Positions 1 through 6,945 are shown, counted from the stretch's first letter. The stretch: 7,026 nt of DNA from Thermodesulfovibrio sp. (GCA_026415995.1 JAOAGB010000068.1:1-7026); one strand, 5' to 3'. Made by a program: numbers and translations. The notes: generated from the sequence alone by a model not told the origin.

Positions 1-33
1 TCGTCGGCAGCGTCAGATGTGTATAAGAGACAG
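1..33. other. Illumina Nextera transposase adapter (non-biological)
   Basis: Bases 1-33 match the Nextera Read 1 transposase adapter. The part at 15-33, AGATGTGTATAAGAGACAG, is the 19-bp Tn5 mosaic end, preceded by the 14-base Read 1 tag. This is untrimmed library sequence at the contig end, not part of the genome. Genomic sequence begins at base 34, inside dsrB. The adapter contains no stop codon in the dsrB frame, so an automatic gene caller would extend the partial protein by about a dozen false residues. Confidence 0.98.
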
Positions 34-622
34 GGATACCAACAAAGGCAATATCTGAACAGTGAACTGCACCACACATGTTTGTACAGCATGCAACAGC
101 AAATCTTACTTTATTTGGAGTCTCCTTTGTAGTAAAGTAATCTATAAACTCGTCCATTAAGCATTTTACAAGGCCTGATGCATCAACTGCTGCTGAATGA
201 CAATGAATCCATCCCTGTGTATGAACTATATTACTTACTCTTGAACCAATGCCTCCTATAACAAACTTCTTTGCATTAAGTTCCTCAATCAAAGGATTTA
301 TTTTGCTTTCATCGGAAACAAGAAATTCTATATTATTTCTTGTTGTAAATCTGAAATAACCATCGCAATATTTTTCAGCAATATCAGCAATCTCTCTCAA
401 AGTATCTGTGGCTAAGAGCCTTGGAGAAGCTACTCTTACTGTCCAAATCTTATCGCCAGAATTAGCTATATGAACCATTAATCCAGGGCTTAAAATTTCA
501 TGAGTTTTCCAGTCCCCATAGTTCTTCTGAATAACTGGGGGTAAAAAGTTTTTGTAGTGAGGTGGACCTATATCTGTTTTTCTTTGTTTTACATCAACTA
601 CATCGGGAATAACATATGGCAT
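34..622 (-). CDS. dsrB: Dissimilatory sulfite reductase beta subunit, 3' truncated at contig end
   Basis: Beta subunit of the cytoplasmic DsrAB sulfite reductase, which reduces sulfite with siroheme and [4Fe-4S] clusters, passing sulfur to DsrC in the final steps of sulfate respiration. I translated the minus strand from the ATG at 622-620 and obtained 196 residues beginning MPYVIPDVVDVKQRKTDIGP, about half of the usual roughly 380. The siroheme/[4Fe-4S] ligand pattern is visible: Cys141 in GWIHCHSAA, then Cys178, Cys179 and Cys183 in ACCTNMCGAVHCSD. As I recall, the known Desulfovibrio ligands are Cys151, 188, 189 and 193, which is a constant offset of 10. The motif GYFRFTTRNNIEF (88-100) is typical of sulfite reductase half-domains. 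The ferredoxin-like domain and C-terminus lie beyond the contig end. The gene follows dsrA after 36 bp and is surely in the same operon. Bases 1-33 are adapter and should not be translated. Confidence 0.96.
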
Positions 623-639
623 AATTTAACCTCCTTAAT
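623..639 (-). promoter_or_regulatory. Strong ribosome binding site of dsrB
   Basis: On the minus strand the dsrB ATG (622-620) is preceded by AAGGAGG, read from the plus-strand complement CCTCCTT at 630-636, 7 bases upstream of the start codon. It lies in the 36-bp AT-rich spacer between the dsrA stop and the dsrB start. I see no terminator or second promoter there, so dsrB should be translated from the dsrA transcript. The site fixes the dsrB start. Confidence 0.85.
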
Positions 640-658
640 TTTATTAATTAATTATTAA

Positions 659-1867
659 TTATTTTAACCATGATTCCCATGGTTTTCCTTCGAGGTCTCC
701 CTCTTTCCAGAACCAGAAAGGATCTCTTCTTGGTTCTTTAACCATCTCAGGCGTTGGCTGAAGCCCTACTGCTTCGAGAAACTCTCTCATGCCCATTCTC
801 AATATAAGCTCTCCAATTCTCTCTCTATTCTTTCCATATTCACTCCACCACTCAGTTGCTGCTCTAAGAAAATCTTTCATTTCCTGATATGGTGGCTTCA
901 TCTCCATAAATGGGAAGATTACCCAAGAAAGTGTTGCGCCTACTACAAATGGAGCTTTTGAACCAATAAGCACTGTTGCACCAAATGGTGGTGTCGGCTT
1001 TAATGCTCCAGCAAGCTTTGCAATACAGTGCATACAGTGTAGACAATCGCTGTCATTTATGGCAAGATTATTTCCATCCCATGTTATACACTTACCGGGA
1101 CAGAGATTTACAATTTCTTCCTGAATGTTCATGCCTTTCTTTACATAATCTTTAACTTTGTCTTGGTCAATTGCTATTGGTCCTTTCCATGTTCCAATTA
1201 TTGAACAATCTGCACGAGCAATGGAGGCATTGCAGTCAATAGGGCAACCAACTGTTTTTATCTTAAATTTATATGGAAAAGAAGGTCTGTGTAATTCATC
1301 CTGAAACTCTTGTGTTAAATCATAGGTAATATCAAGAGTGTCAATCATTGACCATTCACATCTTGCTGGACCTACGCAACAGCTTGGTGTTCTCATTGCA
1401 GAACCAGAACCACCAAGGTCAAATCCATTAATGCTAAAAACTGTACCAATAGCTTCAAGATTGTCTGTTACAGTTCCTAAAAGGATTATGTCACCTGTTG
1501 AACCATGGAAGTTGGTTAATCCACTTCCATATCTGTCCCAAACATCACAGATAAATCTCATGGCTTCTGAGGTATAAAATAATCCAGCTGGCTGATTTAT
1601 ACGAACAGTATGGAAATGAGCTACACCTGGGAATTGATCTGCTAATTCACAGTATCTTCCAATAACTCCTCCTCCGTATCCTCTAACTCCAACTATACCA
1701 CCATGCTTCCAGTAAGTAACTTTGTCTCTGAAGCTTTTTTCAAGCAGTCCAAGCTCATCAGCAGCCATAGCATTTTTTGCAGCTGCTTTTTTCATCTCTG
1801 TGACAAAACTCGGGAAAGGACCCTTTTCAAGCTCATCCAATAAAGGTGTGTCATACTTCTTCGTCAT
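659..1867 (-). CDS. dsrA: Dissimilatory sulfite reductase alpha subunit
   Basis: Alpha subunit of cytoplasmic DsrAB, complete at 402 residues, slightly short for the family (about 400-440). The siroheme-cluster cysteines are Cys164 and Cys170 (CCVGPARC) and Cys208 and Cys212 (GCPIDC), with the C-x5-C and C-x3-C spacing of DsrA. An inserted ferredoxin domain follows at about 250-290, with LCPGKC (Cys256/Cys260) and DCLHCMHC (Cys275, Cys278, Cys281). The C-terminal EPRRDPFWFW (378-387) also looks typical of DsrA. By remembered Desulfovibrio numbering, the segment between the siroheme and ferredoxin cysteines is about 15 residues shorter here. All expected ligands are present, so the enzyme should be active. 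The start at 1867 is supported by AGGAGG five bases upstream and a near-consensus promoter. Gene order dsrA-dsrB is canonical. Reductive (sulfite-reducing) rather than oxidative use is inferred from overall similarity, not proved. Confidence 0.98.
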   Translation of the reverse strand: MTKKYDTPLLDELEKGPFPSFVTEMKKAAAKNAMAADELGLLEKSFRDKVTYWKHGGIVGVRGYGGGVIGRYCELADQFPGVAHFHTVRINQPAGLFYTSEAMRFICDVWDRYGSGLTNFHGSTGDIILLGTVTDNLEAIGTVFSINGFDLGGSGSAMRTPSCCVGPARCEWSMIDTLDITYDLTQEFQDELHRPSFPYKFKIKTVGCPIDCNASIARADCSIIGTWKGPIAIDQDKVKDYVKKGMNIQEEIVNLCPGKCITWDGNNLAINDSDCLHCMHCIAKLAGALKPTPPFGATVLIGSKAPFVVGATLSWVIFPFMEMKPPYQEMKDFLRAATEWWSEYGKNRERIGELILRMGMREFLEAVGLQPTPEMVKEPRRDPFWFWKEGDLEGKPWESWLK

Positions 1868-1872
1868 AATTT

Positions 1873-1878
1873 CCTCCT
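1873..1878 (-). promoter_or_regulatory. Ribosome binding site of dsrA
   Basis: AGGAGG on the minus strand (plus-strand CCTCCT) lies 5 bases before the ATG at 1867-1865. It supports the annotated dsrA start and suggests efficient translation. Confidence 0.85.
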
Positions 1879-1897
1879 ACTGTTAAGATTTTTTGAA

Positions 1898-1926
1898 ATT
1901 ATACCATAATTTTTTGTGTCTATCAA
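1898..1926 (-). promoter_or_regulatory. Sigma-70-type promoter of dsrAB with extended -10
   Basis: Read on the minus strand, the -35 box is TTGATA (1926-1921, 5 of 6 matches to TTGACA). It is followed by a 17-bp spacer and the -10 box TATAAT (1903-1898, 6 of 6). The -10 is preceded by TGG, giving the extended form TG-N-TATAAT. Transcription should start near 1891, leaving an untranslated leader of about 24 bases that carries the AGGAGG site. This is the best promoter match in the window and fits a highly expressed respiratory enzyme. It is a pattern match only; the start site is not measured. Confidence 0.8.
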
Positions 1927-1945
1927 CTGTAAAATAGTTATACCC

Positions 1946-1957
1946 ATTTGGTCAAAT
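1946..1957. promoter_or_regulatory. Short palindrome upstream of the dsrAB promoter, possible operator
   Basis: ATTTG-GT-CAAAT is a perfect inverted repeat with 5-bp arms and a 2-bp centre. It sits about 20 bp upstream of the dsrA -35 box, and about 60 bp upstream of the smc start, in the divergent spacer. The position would suit an activator of dsrAB or a shared site. Short AT-rich palindromes are common by chance, so this is only a candidate. Confidence 0.3.
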
Positions 1958-1970
1958 AAAAAAAATTTAT

Positions 1971-2009
1971 GCTTACATTAAAGCTTTTAAATGAAAAATA
2001 AGCTAAAAT
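1971..2009 (+). promoter_or_regulatory. Putative smc promoter region with imperfect dyad
   Basis: TAAAAT at 2004-2009 resembles a -10 box (5 of 6) and ends 6 bases before the smc ATG, placing transcription start at or very near the A of the start codon. No good -35 box lies at 16-18 bp spacing. Just upstream is an imperfect dyad centred near 1983-1984 (core AAAGCTTT at 1980-1987, flanked by CATT and AATG and further out by GCTTA at 1971-1975 and TAAGC at 1999-2003). The dyad could be an operator or only AT-rich symmetry. Support is weak. Confidence 0.3.
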
Positions 2010-2015
2010 ATTTTA

Positions 2016-5000
2016 ATGCAGATAAAATGGATTGAACTTAATGGATTTAAATCATTTCCTGAAAAGACAAAAATAGAGCTACACGATGGAATAACCTGTT
2101 TTGTGGGGCCTAATGGAGCAGGAAAAAGTAACATTGTTGATGCCTTTAGATGGATTCTTGGCGAACATAATCCCCGTATTTTAAGAGGAGAAAAGATGGA
2201 AGAACTAATTTTTCAAGGTTCTACCTCGAAAAAGGAAAAGGGACTTGCCGAAGTATCCATATTTTTAAGCTTTGATAATGATAATGAAGAAGATAATGGC
2301 AATAAACCCCAGGGACGAGAAATAGAGATAAAAAGAAGGCTTTACAGAACAGGGGAGTCCGATTTCATTATCAATGGAAAACAGTCAAGATTAAAAGATA
2401 TAAAGGAAATATTCATTTCTGAAGGGGTCGATATAAGAACATATTCAATAATTGATCAACTAAAAGTAAACGAAGTTCTATCTAAGTCTTCCCATAGAAA
2501 AGCTCTACTTGAAGAGTGTGCTGGTATTTCCCTCTATAAGATGAAAAAGGCAGAGTCTGAGGTAAAACTACAATCGGCAAAAGAAAACTTACAGAGAATT
2601 GAGGATATTCTTGGAGAACTAAAAAAGCAATACTCTTTACTTGAAAGACAGGCAAAGCGAGCTGAAAAATATAGAAAAATTCTTAATGAATTATCAGATT
2701 TAGAATTAAAAGTTTCTAAAGCAGAAAGTATAAAACTCCTGACAGAATTAACAAAAATAAAGGATGAAAATGACGACCTTGAAATTAAATATAAAAAGCT
2801 GAAAGAAGACAATACTATAATTACTTCAAAACTTGTTGAACAAAAAAATAAAGCCTCCCAAATGGAAAATTTCGTACAGCAAAAAGAAAATGAAATTAAT
2901 AACAACGTAATTGAAAAGGCAAAGATAGAAAAAGAATTAGCATTACTCTTTCAAGAAGAAAAAAATAAAACTGAAGGAATAGAGAGACTGCGACAAGAAA
3001 ATTATTTATTATCGAAAGAGATAGAAAAAATCCAAATTGAAGTAAAAGAATCTCAAATACAGGTAAAGGAGATTGAAGAAAAGCTGGACAATCTACAAAA
3101 AGAAATAATAATTTATGAAGAAAATCTTTTAAATTTCCAACAAAGAGTTGCTGAGTTAGAAAACATAATAGAAAAAGAAAGAAAATATCTCTTTAATCTT
3201 ACCACTGAACTTGCCAACAAAAAAAATTCATATCAATCTATTAAAAAATCCATCGAAATCGATCAGAACAGATTAAATTCTTTTATATACAAAAAGCAGG
3301 AATTGGCTCAAAAAATAAAAAAGTTAGAATCAGAGTTGAAAGATAAAGAAATAAAAATAAAAAACCTTAAAAACTCTTTACAATTAGAACAGGATGAATT
3401 AAAAAAGCTAATTGATAAATTATCCCTTTTTGATAAAGCCTTAAATGAAAAAAATCAAAAATTAATAGAAAAAAAGAAAGAAGAGGCTATAATAACTGGT
3501 AAACTTGAAGCTTTAGCTTCAGAAATTTGGGAAGAAGACAAAAAAAGCAGACTATTTTTTGAATGTATTGAGGTCTCTCCAGAAGTAGAAGAACTAATAG
3601 AAATATTTTTTGATGAAAAGCTCAGGGCAAATGTAATAGAAGATGTTGAACAAATAACGTCTTCAAATAATAAAAAGTTTTTTTTCCTAAAAAACTTAAC
3701 AACTATAAAAGAAAAAACTTCATGCTCTGCAGGGCTTAAAGGAATCAAAGAATTTATAAATATAAAAGATACTAATATTAGCGATGAGGTTTTCGAAAAT
3801 ATTTTTATCGTAGAAAACACAAAAGAAGCTGTAGAGAAGATCAAACAATTCCCCTTCTGCTGTTTCATAACTAAAAAAGGTGAAGTTATCTATCCAGATG
3901 GATTTATTAAAACAGGCAAATCAGGAAATTTGCTAAAAAAAAGAAGAATTTTAGAACAGTTACAAGGGGACAGAAAACAAATTGTTGTTGATATTGAACT
4001 TCTTGAAAAGGATATTCAAACAATGCAAGCTGAAAAGGAAGAATTAAGAAATAAAATTGAGAGCAAAAAGTCATATATCAATAATCTGAAGGGAGAATTA
4101 TTCCGTTTAGAAGAACAATATAAAAATTTACAAAGAGAAACAGAAGGAATTAGACAAAGGGCAAAATATATGGAAAACGAAGAAAAAACAATTCAGGAAG
4201 AAATAAAAGAAAATACAAAATTAATTGAAACAGTCAAACGGGAAATTGAAGATATATCTATCAGCATTGATGACACAGAGACAAAAATAGAAGAAATAAA
4301 AAATCAGCAAAGACACATCTTAAAGGAAAATGAGGAAAAAAAAGAAATTCTATCCAATAAAAAAATAGAACTATCCGCACTTAGGGAAAGAGTAAGCGGC
4401 AAAAATGCAGAAATAATTAAGCTGAATGAGAACATAAAAAAACTATTGGCAAAAAGGAATAAAAATGAAGAGGAAATAAAACAAATGCTCAAAAAAATAG
4501 AACAAATACAAAATGAATATACAGAAAAATTAAAAAAATCAGAGTTACTTATCAAACAAAATGAAAAATTAAAGGAAGAGCTTGAAAATATTTTAAATTC
4601 ATTAAAGTTTAGTAAAACAGTTATTGATGAATTGGAGAAAGATTATCAGAACATAACCGAAGAAATACAAAACACTACAGGGATACTGAGCGAAAAAAGG
4701 GCTAAAGAAAGCGAATTAAAGGTCAAACTTGAAAATCTATGGAATGAAATATACAATCTGTATGGAAAAGATATTTTTCAAGAGCCGATAGAACCTGCCG
4801 ATGAAACTGCTTTAGCTAAAGAGAAAATAGCTCAACTAAGAGCTCAATTGAAAGATATCGGACCTGTTGACATGGAAATTTTAAAAGAATATGAAGAAGT
4901 AAAAGAAAGATATGATTTCATGTTAAATCAACAAAAGGACCTTAAAACTTCCATTGAAGAACTTGAAGAAGCCATAAGGAAAATTAATAGTCTCACGAGG

Positions 5001-5468
5001 AAAAAATTAAGAGAAACTTTTGGTTTACTTAAAGAAAAATTTAACTACTTATTTCAAGAACTTTTTGGTGGAGGAAGGGCAGAAACTTTTCTTACAGATG
5101 AAAATAATATCCTTGAATCAGAATTAGAGATAAATATCCAACCTCCCGGGAAAAAAATGAGTAGCCTGAATCTACTCTCTGGAGGAGAAAAAACTCTTAC
5201 AGCTATAGCTTTTGTATTTGCTTGCTTTTCTATTCGTCCTTCTCCTATTTGCATACTCGATGAAGTCGATGCGCCATTAGATGACCCGAATACTATAAGA
5301 TTAAAAAAATTAATACAAACTTTAAGTGACAAAACCCAATTTCTTATAATTACTCATAATAAACTCATGATGGAAGCTGCAAACTATATTTATGGAGTTA
5401 CCATGCAGGAAGAAGGTGTATCAAAGGTTATATCGTTAGAACTCAAAGAAGCAGAGGTTTATGCATGA
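2016..5468 (+). CDS. smc: Chromosome segregation/condensation ATPase SMC
   Basis: SMC, the ATPase of the bacterial condensin-like complex (normally with ScpA and ScpB, neither in this window), which loads on DNA and organises the chromosome. At 1150 residues it has full family length. The N-terminal head begins IELNGFKSF (6-14) and has Walker A GPNGAGKS (31-38) and Q-loop Gln148. A long Lys/Glu-rich coiled coil follows at about 172-505, then a hinge at about 510-640, then the returning coil at about 645-1000. The C-terminal head has signature LSGGEK (1054-1059), Walker B CILDE with catalytic Glu1083, and H-loop ITHNK with His1114, ending with the SMC-type YGVTMQEEGVSKV. No ATPase residue is missing. 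The hinge is divergent and poor in glycine. The ATG at 2016 is the only credible start because an in-frame stop lies at 2004-2006, but no Shine-Dalgarno site precedes it. It overlaps the next gene by 4 bp. Confidence 0.97.
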   Translation: MQIKWIELNGFKSFPEKTKIELHDGITCFVGPNGAGKSNIVDAFRWILGEHNPRILRGEKMEELIFQGSTSKKEKGLAEVSIFLSFDNDNEEDNGNKPQGREIEIKRRLYRTGESDFIINGKQSRLKDIKEIFISEGVDIRTYSIIDQLKVNEVLSKSSHRKALLEECAGISLYKMKKAESEVKLQSAKENLQRIEDILGELKKQYSLLERQAKRAEKYRKILNELSDLELKVSKAESIKLLTELTKIKDENDDLEIKYKKLKEDNTIITSKLVEQKNKASQMENFVQQKENEINNNVIEKAKIEKELALLFQEEKNKTEGIERLRQENYLLSKEIEKIQIEVKESQIQVKEIEEKLDNLQKEIIIYEENLLNFQQRVAELENIIEKERKYLFNLTTELANKKNSYQSIKKSIEIDQNRLNSFIYKKQELAQKIKKLESELKDKEIKIKNLKNSLQLEQDELKKLIDKLSLFDKALNEKNQKLIEKKKEEAIITGKLEALASEIWEEDKKSRLFFECIEVSPEVEELIEIFFDEKLRANVIEDVEQITSSNNKKFFFLKNLTTIKEKTSCSAGLKGIKEFINIKDTNISDEVFENIFIVENTKEAVEKIKQFPFCCFITKKGEVIYPDGFIKTGKSGNLLKKRRILEQLQGDRKQIVVDIELLEKDIQTMQAEKEELRNKIESKKSYINNLKGELFRLEEQYKNLQRETEGIRQRAKYMENEEKTIQEEIKENTKLIETVKREIEDISISIDDTETKIEEIKNQQRHILKENEEKKEILSNKKIELSALRERVSGKNAEIIKLNENIKKLLAKRNKNEEEIKQMLKKIEQIQNEYTEKLKKSELLIKQNEKLKEELENILNSLKFSKTVIDELEKDYQNITEEIQNTTGILSEKRAKESELKVKLENLWNEIYNLYGKDIFQEPIEPADETALAKEKIAQLRAQLKDIGPVDMEILKEYEEVKERYDFMLNQQKDLKTSIEELEEAIRKINSLTRKKLRETFGLLKEKFNYLFQELFGGGRAETFLTDENNILESELEINIQPPGKKMSSLNLLSGGEKTLTAIAFVFACFSIRPSPICILDEVDAPLDDPNTIRLKKLIQTLSDKTQFLIITHNKLMMEAANYIYGVTMQEEGVSKVISLELKEAEVYA
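5453..5457 (+). promoter_or_regulatory. Ribosome binding site within the smc 3' end that sets the start of the downstream gene
   Basis: AGAGG lies inside the last smc codons, 7 bases before the ATG at 5465. Start and stop overlap as ATGA (5465-5468), the usual arrangement for translational coupling. A second in-frame ATG at 5480 is possible but lacks the overlap, so 5465 is preferred. Confidence 0.6.
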
Positions 5469-6826
5469 AAGATAGAAACATGCTTGAAGGGATAGAAATA
5501 TCTGATATCAAGGAAGACCTAATATGTTATAGCTATGATTCATCCTATGCTCAAGGAATAATTCCAGAATTTGTCGCATGGCCTAAAAATGCTGATGAAA
5601 TTTCAAAGATTGTAAAGTGGGCTACTAATAGAGGATTAAGAATAATTCCAAGAGGCTCAGGCACAGGAATGGCGGGTGGAGCCGTTCCACTATATCCAAG
5701 AAGCATTGTAATAAGCCTCGAAAGGATGAGAGAGGTTTATGAAATAAATTCCAAAAATTTTACTACCACAGTGGCACCTGGGGTTATTAATGGGGAACTG
5801 CAAAAAGAACTTCAAATTTATGGACTTTTTTATCCACCAGACCCTGCATCACTCGATTACTGTTCAATTGGAGGCAATGTATCCACAAATGCAGGAGGTC
5901 CAAGAGCTATAAAATACGGTGTAACACGAAATTATGTAATGGAACTTGAAACTATTCTACCAAATGGAAACATCGTCACATTAGGAGGAAAAACAGTTAA
6001 AAGAGTTGTTGGTTATGAGTTGAAAGAACTTTTTATAGGCGCTGAAGGAACTCTCGGAATAATCTCAAGAGTAACCCTTAAAGTTTTACCAGAACCTGAG
6101 GAAGTTATAACTCTTCTTATAAGTTTTGGGGAACTTGAGAAAGCTGGAGAATGCATACCCAAAATAATAGGACTTGGAATTATACCTCGAACACTTGAAT
6201 TTCTTGACAATCCTTGTATTGAACTCATTGAAACTAATAATGAATTAGGATTACGCCGAGACATTGAAGCAATGCTACTACTGGAGCTTGATGGAGAAAT
6301 AACCTCAATAAAGAGGCAAGCAGAAATAATTGTTGAAACTGTGAAGAAGTTTAAAGGAGAAACACAGGTCGCCACAGATTACTATTCGAGGGAAAATTTA
6401 TGGAAAGCAAGGAGAAGCATATCTCCATGCATTCTAAAAATGAAAGATAAAGAAAAAATAAATATTGATATTTCTGTTCCAATAGACAATTTGGCAAAAA
6501 CTCTCACAAAACTAAAAGAACTTTCTGAAAAGTATCAAATACCTATAGTATCCTTTGGACATGCAGGAGATGGAAATATCCATGTTAATATCCTTGTTAA
6601 TAGAAATGATGAGGAAAGTAAACAAAATGGATTTGAACTTGTAAAAAAGATTTTAGAATATACTGTTTCCTTAGGAGGTGCCATATCAGGTGAACATGGA
6701 ATAGGAATCACAAAAAAACCTTATCTTGAGATGCAGCTTTCAAGAAAAAATATTGAACTGATGATGGCAATAAAAAAAGTCTTTGATCCAAGAGATATCA
6801 TGAATCCTGGTAAAATCTTTAGTTAA
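5465..6826 (+). CDS. GlcD-type FAD-linked 2-hydroxyacid dehydrogenase (lactate/glycolate type)
   Basis: A flavoprotein of the family that includes GlcD, D-lactate dehydrogenase and D-2-hydroxyglutarate dehydrogenase, which oxidises a 2-hydroxyacid to the 2-oxoacid. At 453 residues it has normal length. The N-terminal PCMH-type FAD domain (about 33-210) has PRGSGTGMAGG (62-72), YPPDPAS (123-129), GGNVSTNAGGPR (136-147) and EGTLGI (194-199). The C-terminal FAD-oxidase domain (about 215-453) has WKARR (313-317), D-x-x-V-P (335-339), FGHAGDGNIHVN (364-375), GEHGIG (409-414) and FDPRDIMNPGK (440-450). The two histidine motifs correspond to the metal/substrate site of the family. No signal peptide or membrane segment is visible, so it is probably cytoplasmic. 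No Fe-S partner (GlcF/HdrD-like) follows directly, so the electron acceptor is unknown. Substrate cannot be read from sequence; D-lactate or glycolate are the likeliest. It is coupled to smc by a 4-bp overlap. Confidence 0.9.
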   Translation: MKDRNMLEGIEISDIKEDLICYSYDSSYAQGIIPEFVAWPKNADEISKIVKWATNRGLRIIPRGSGTGMAGGAVPLYPRSIVISLERMREVYEINSKNFTTTVAPGVINGELQKELQIYGLFYPPDPASLDYCSIGGNVSTNAGGPRAIKYGVTRNYVMELETILPNGNIVTLGGKTVKRVVGYELKELFIGAEGTLGIISRVTLKVLPEPEEVITLLISFGELEKAGECIPKIIGLGIIPRTLEFLDNPCIELIETNNELGLRRDIEAMLLLELDGEITSIKRQAEIIVETVKKFKGETQVATDYYSRENLWKARRSISPCILKMKDKEKINIDISVPIDNLAKTLTKLKELSEKYQIPIVSFGHAGDGNIHVNILVNRNDEESKQNGFELVKKILEYTVSLGGAISGEHGIGITKKPYLEMQLSRKNIELMMAIKKVFDPRDIMNPGKIFS

Positions 6827-6899
6827 TTCAACCGTGTTTTCTATCTTATTGGGTTAACCAAACTTCATGGGAATCATAACAATAAAACATCTCAAGAGA

Positions 6900-6928
6900 T
6901 TGCTTGAAGTAATAAAAGATTGTATAAT
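6900..6928 (+). promoter_or_regulatory. Putative promoter of the downstream lipoprotein gene
   Basis: TTGCTT (6900-6905, with the conserved TTG) is followed by a 17-bp spacer and a perfect TATAAT (6923-6928). Transcription would begin near 6935, giving a leader of about 25 bases that contains the AAGGAGG site at 6946-6952. The -10 is excellent and the -35 poor, which often means an activated or regulated promoter. Confidence 0.5.
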
Positions 6929-6941
6929 TGAAGTAACTTCA
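6904..6941. repeat. Direct repeat and palindrome around the promoter, possible operator
   Basis: TTGAAGTAA occurs at 6904-6912 and again at 6928-6936, 24 bp apart start to start, on both sides of the -10 spacer. The second copy is part of a perfect 13-bp palindrome, TGAAGTAACTTCA (6929-6941), which covers the predicted transcription start. A related half-site, AACTTCAT, occurs at 6861-6868 and 6935-6942. This arrangement fits binding by a dimeric repressor or regulator. No regulator gene is in the window, so the assignment is inference. Confidence 0.4.
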
Positions 6942-6945
6942 TAAA

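Noticed and set aside
34..622. dsrB as a true biological truncation or pseudogene
   Set aside because: The break coincides exactly with the sequencing adapter, so the missing half is an assembly end. The visible part has all expected cysteines and no frameshift.
670..681. 12-mer ATGATTCCCATG repeated in inverted form near 6867-6878
   Set aside because: A single 12-base match between two places in 7 kb is expected by chance. One copy encodes the dsrA C-terminus and the flanks do not match.
1338..1577. 79-codon plus-strand open frame opposite dsrA
   Set aside because: It lies wholly within dsrA on the other strand, has no binding site or recognisable motif, and dsrA is certain from its cluster-binding cysteines.
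1991..2035. 15-codon upstream frame overlapping the smc start (ATG 1991 to TGA 2035)
   Set aside because: It has no binding site and would lie upstream of the probable transcription start. Such short frames are frequent in AT-rich DNA.
3676..3690. T8 run in smc after an A run as a possible programmed frameshift site
   Set aside because: The reading frame continues intact to a complete SMC C-terminal head. Homopolymer runs are common in this AT-rich gene and no stimulatory structure is visible.
2534..4555. Several minus-strand open frames opposite smc, rich in Ser and Phe
   Set aside because: These are the expected complements of Lys/Glu-rich coiled-coil codons (AAA/GAA read as TTT/TTC). They show no start signals or domains.
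5054..6375. Minus-strand open frames opposite the smc head and the FAD dehydrogenase
   Set aside because: They lie in the shadow of clearly recognised coding sequence and have no binding sites or family motifs.
6827..6866. GGTTAACC palindrome (6852-6859) as a terminator of the smc-dehydrogenase transcript
   Set aside because: It has no loop-forming stem of useful length and no following T run, so it is not a rho-independent terminator.
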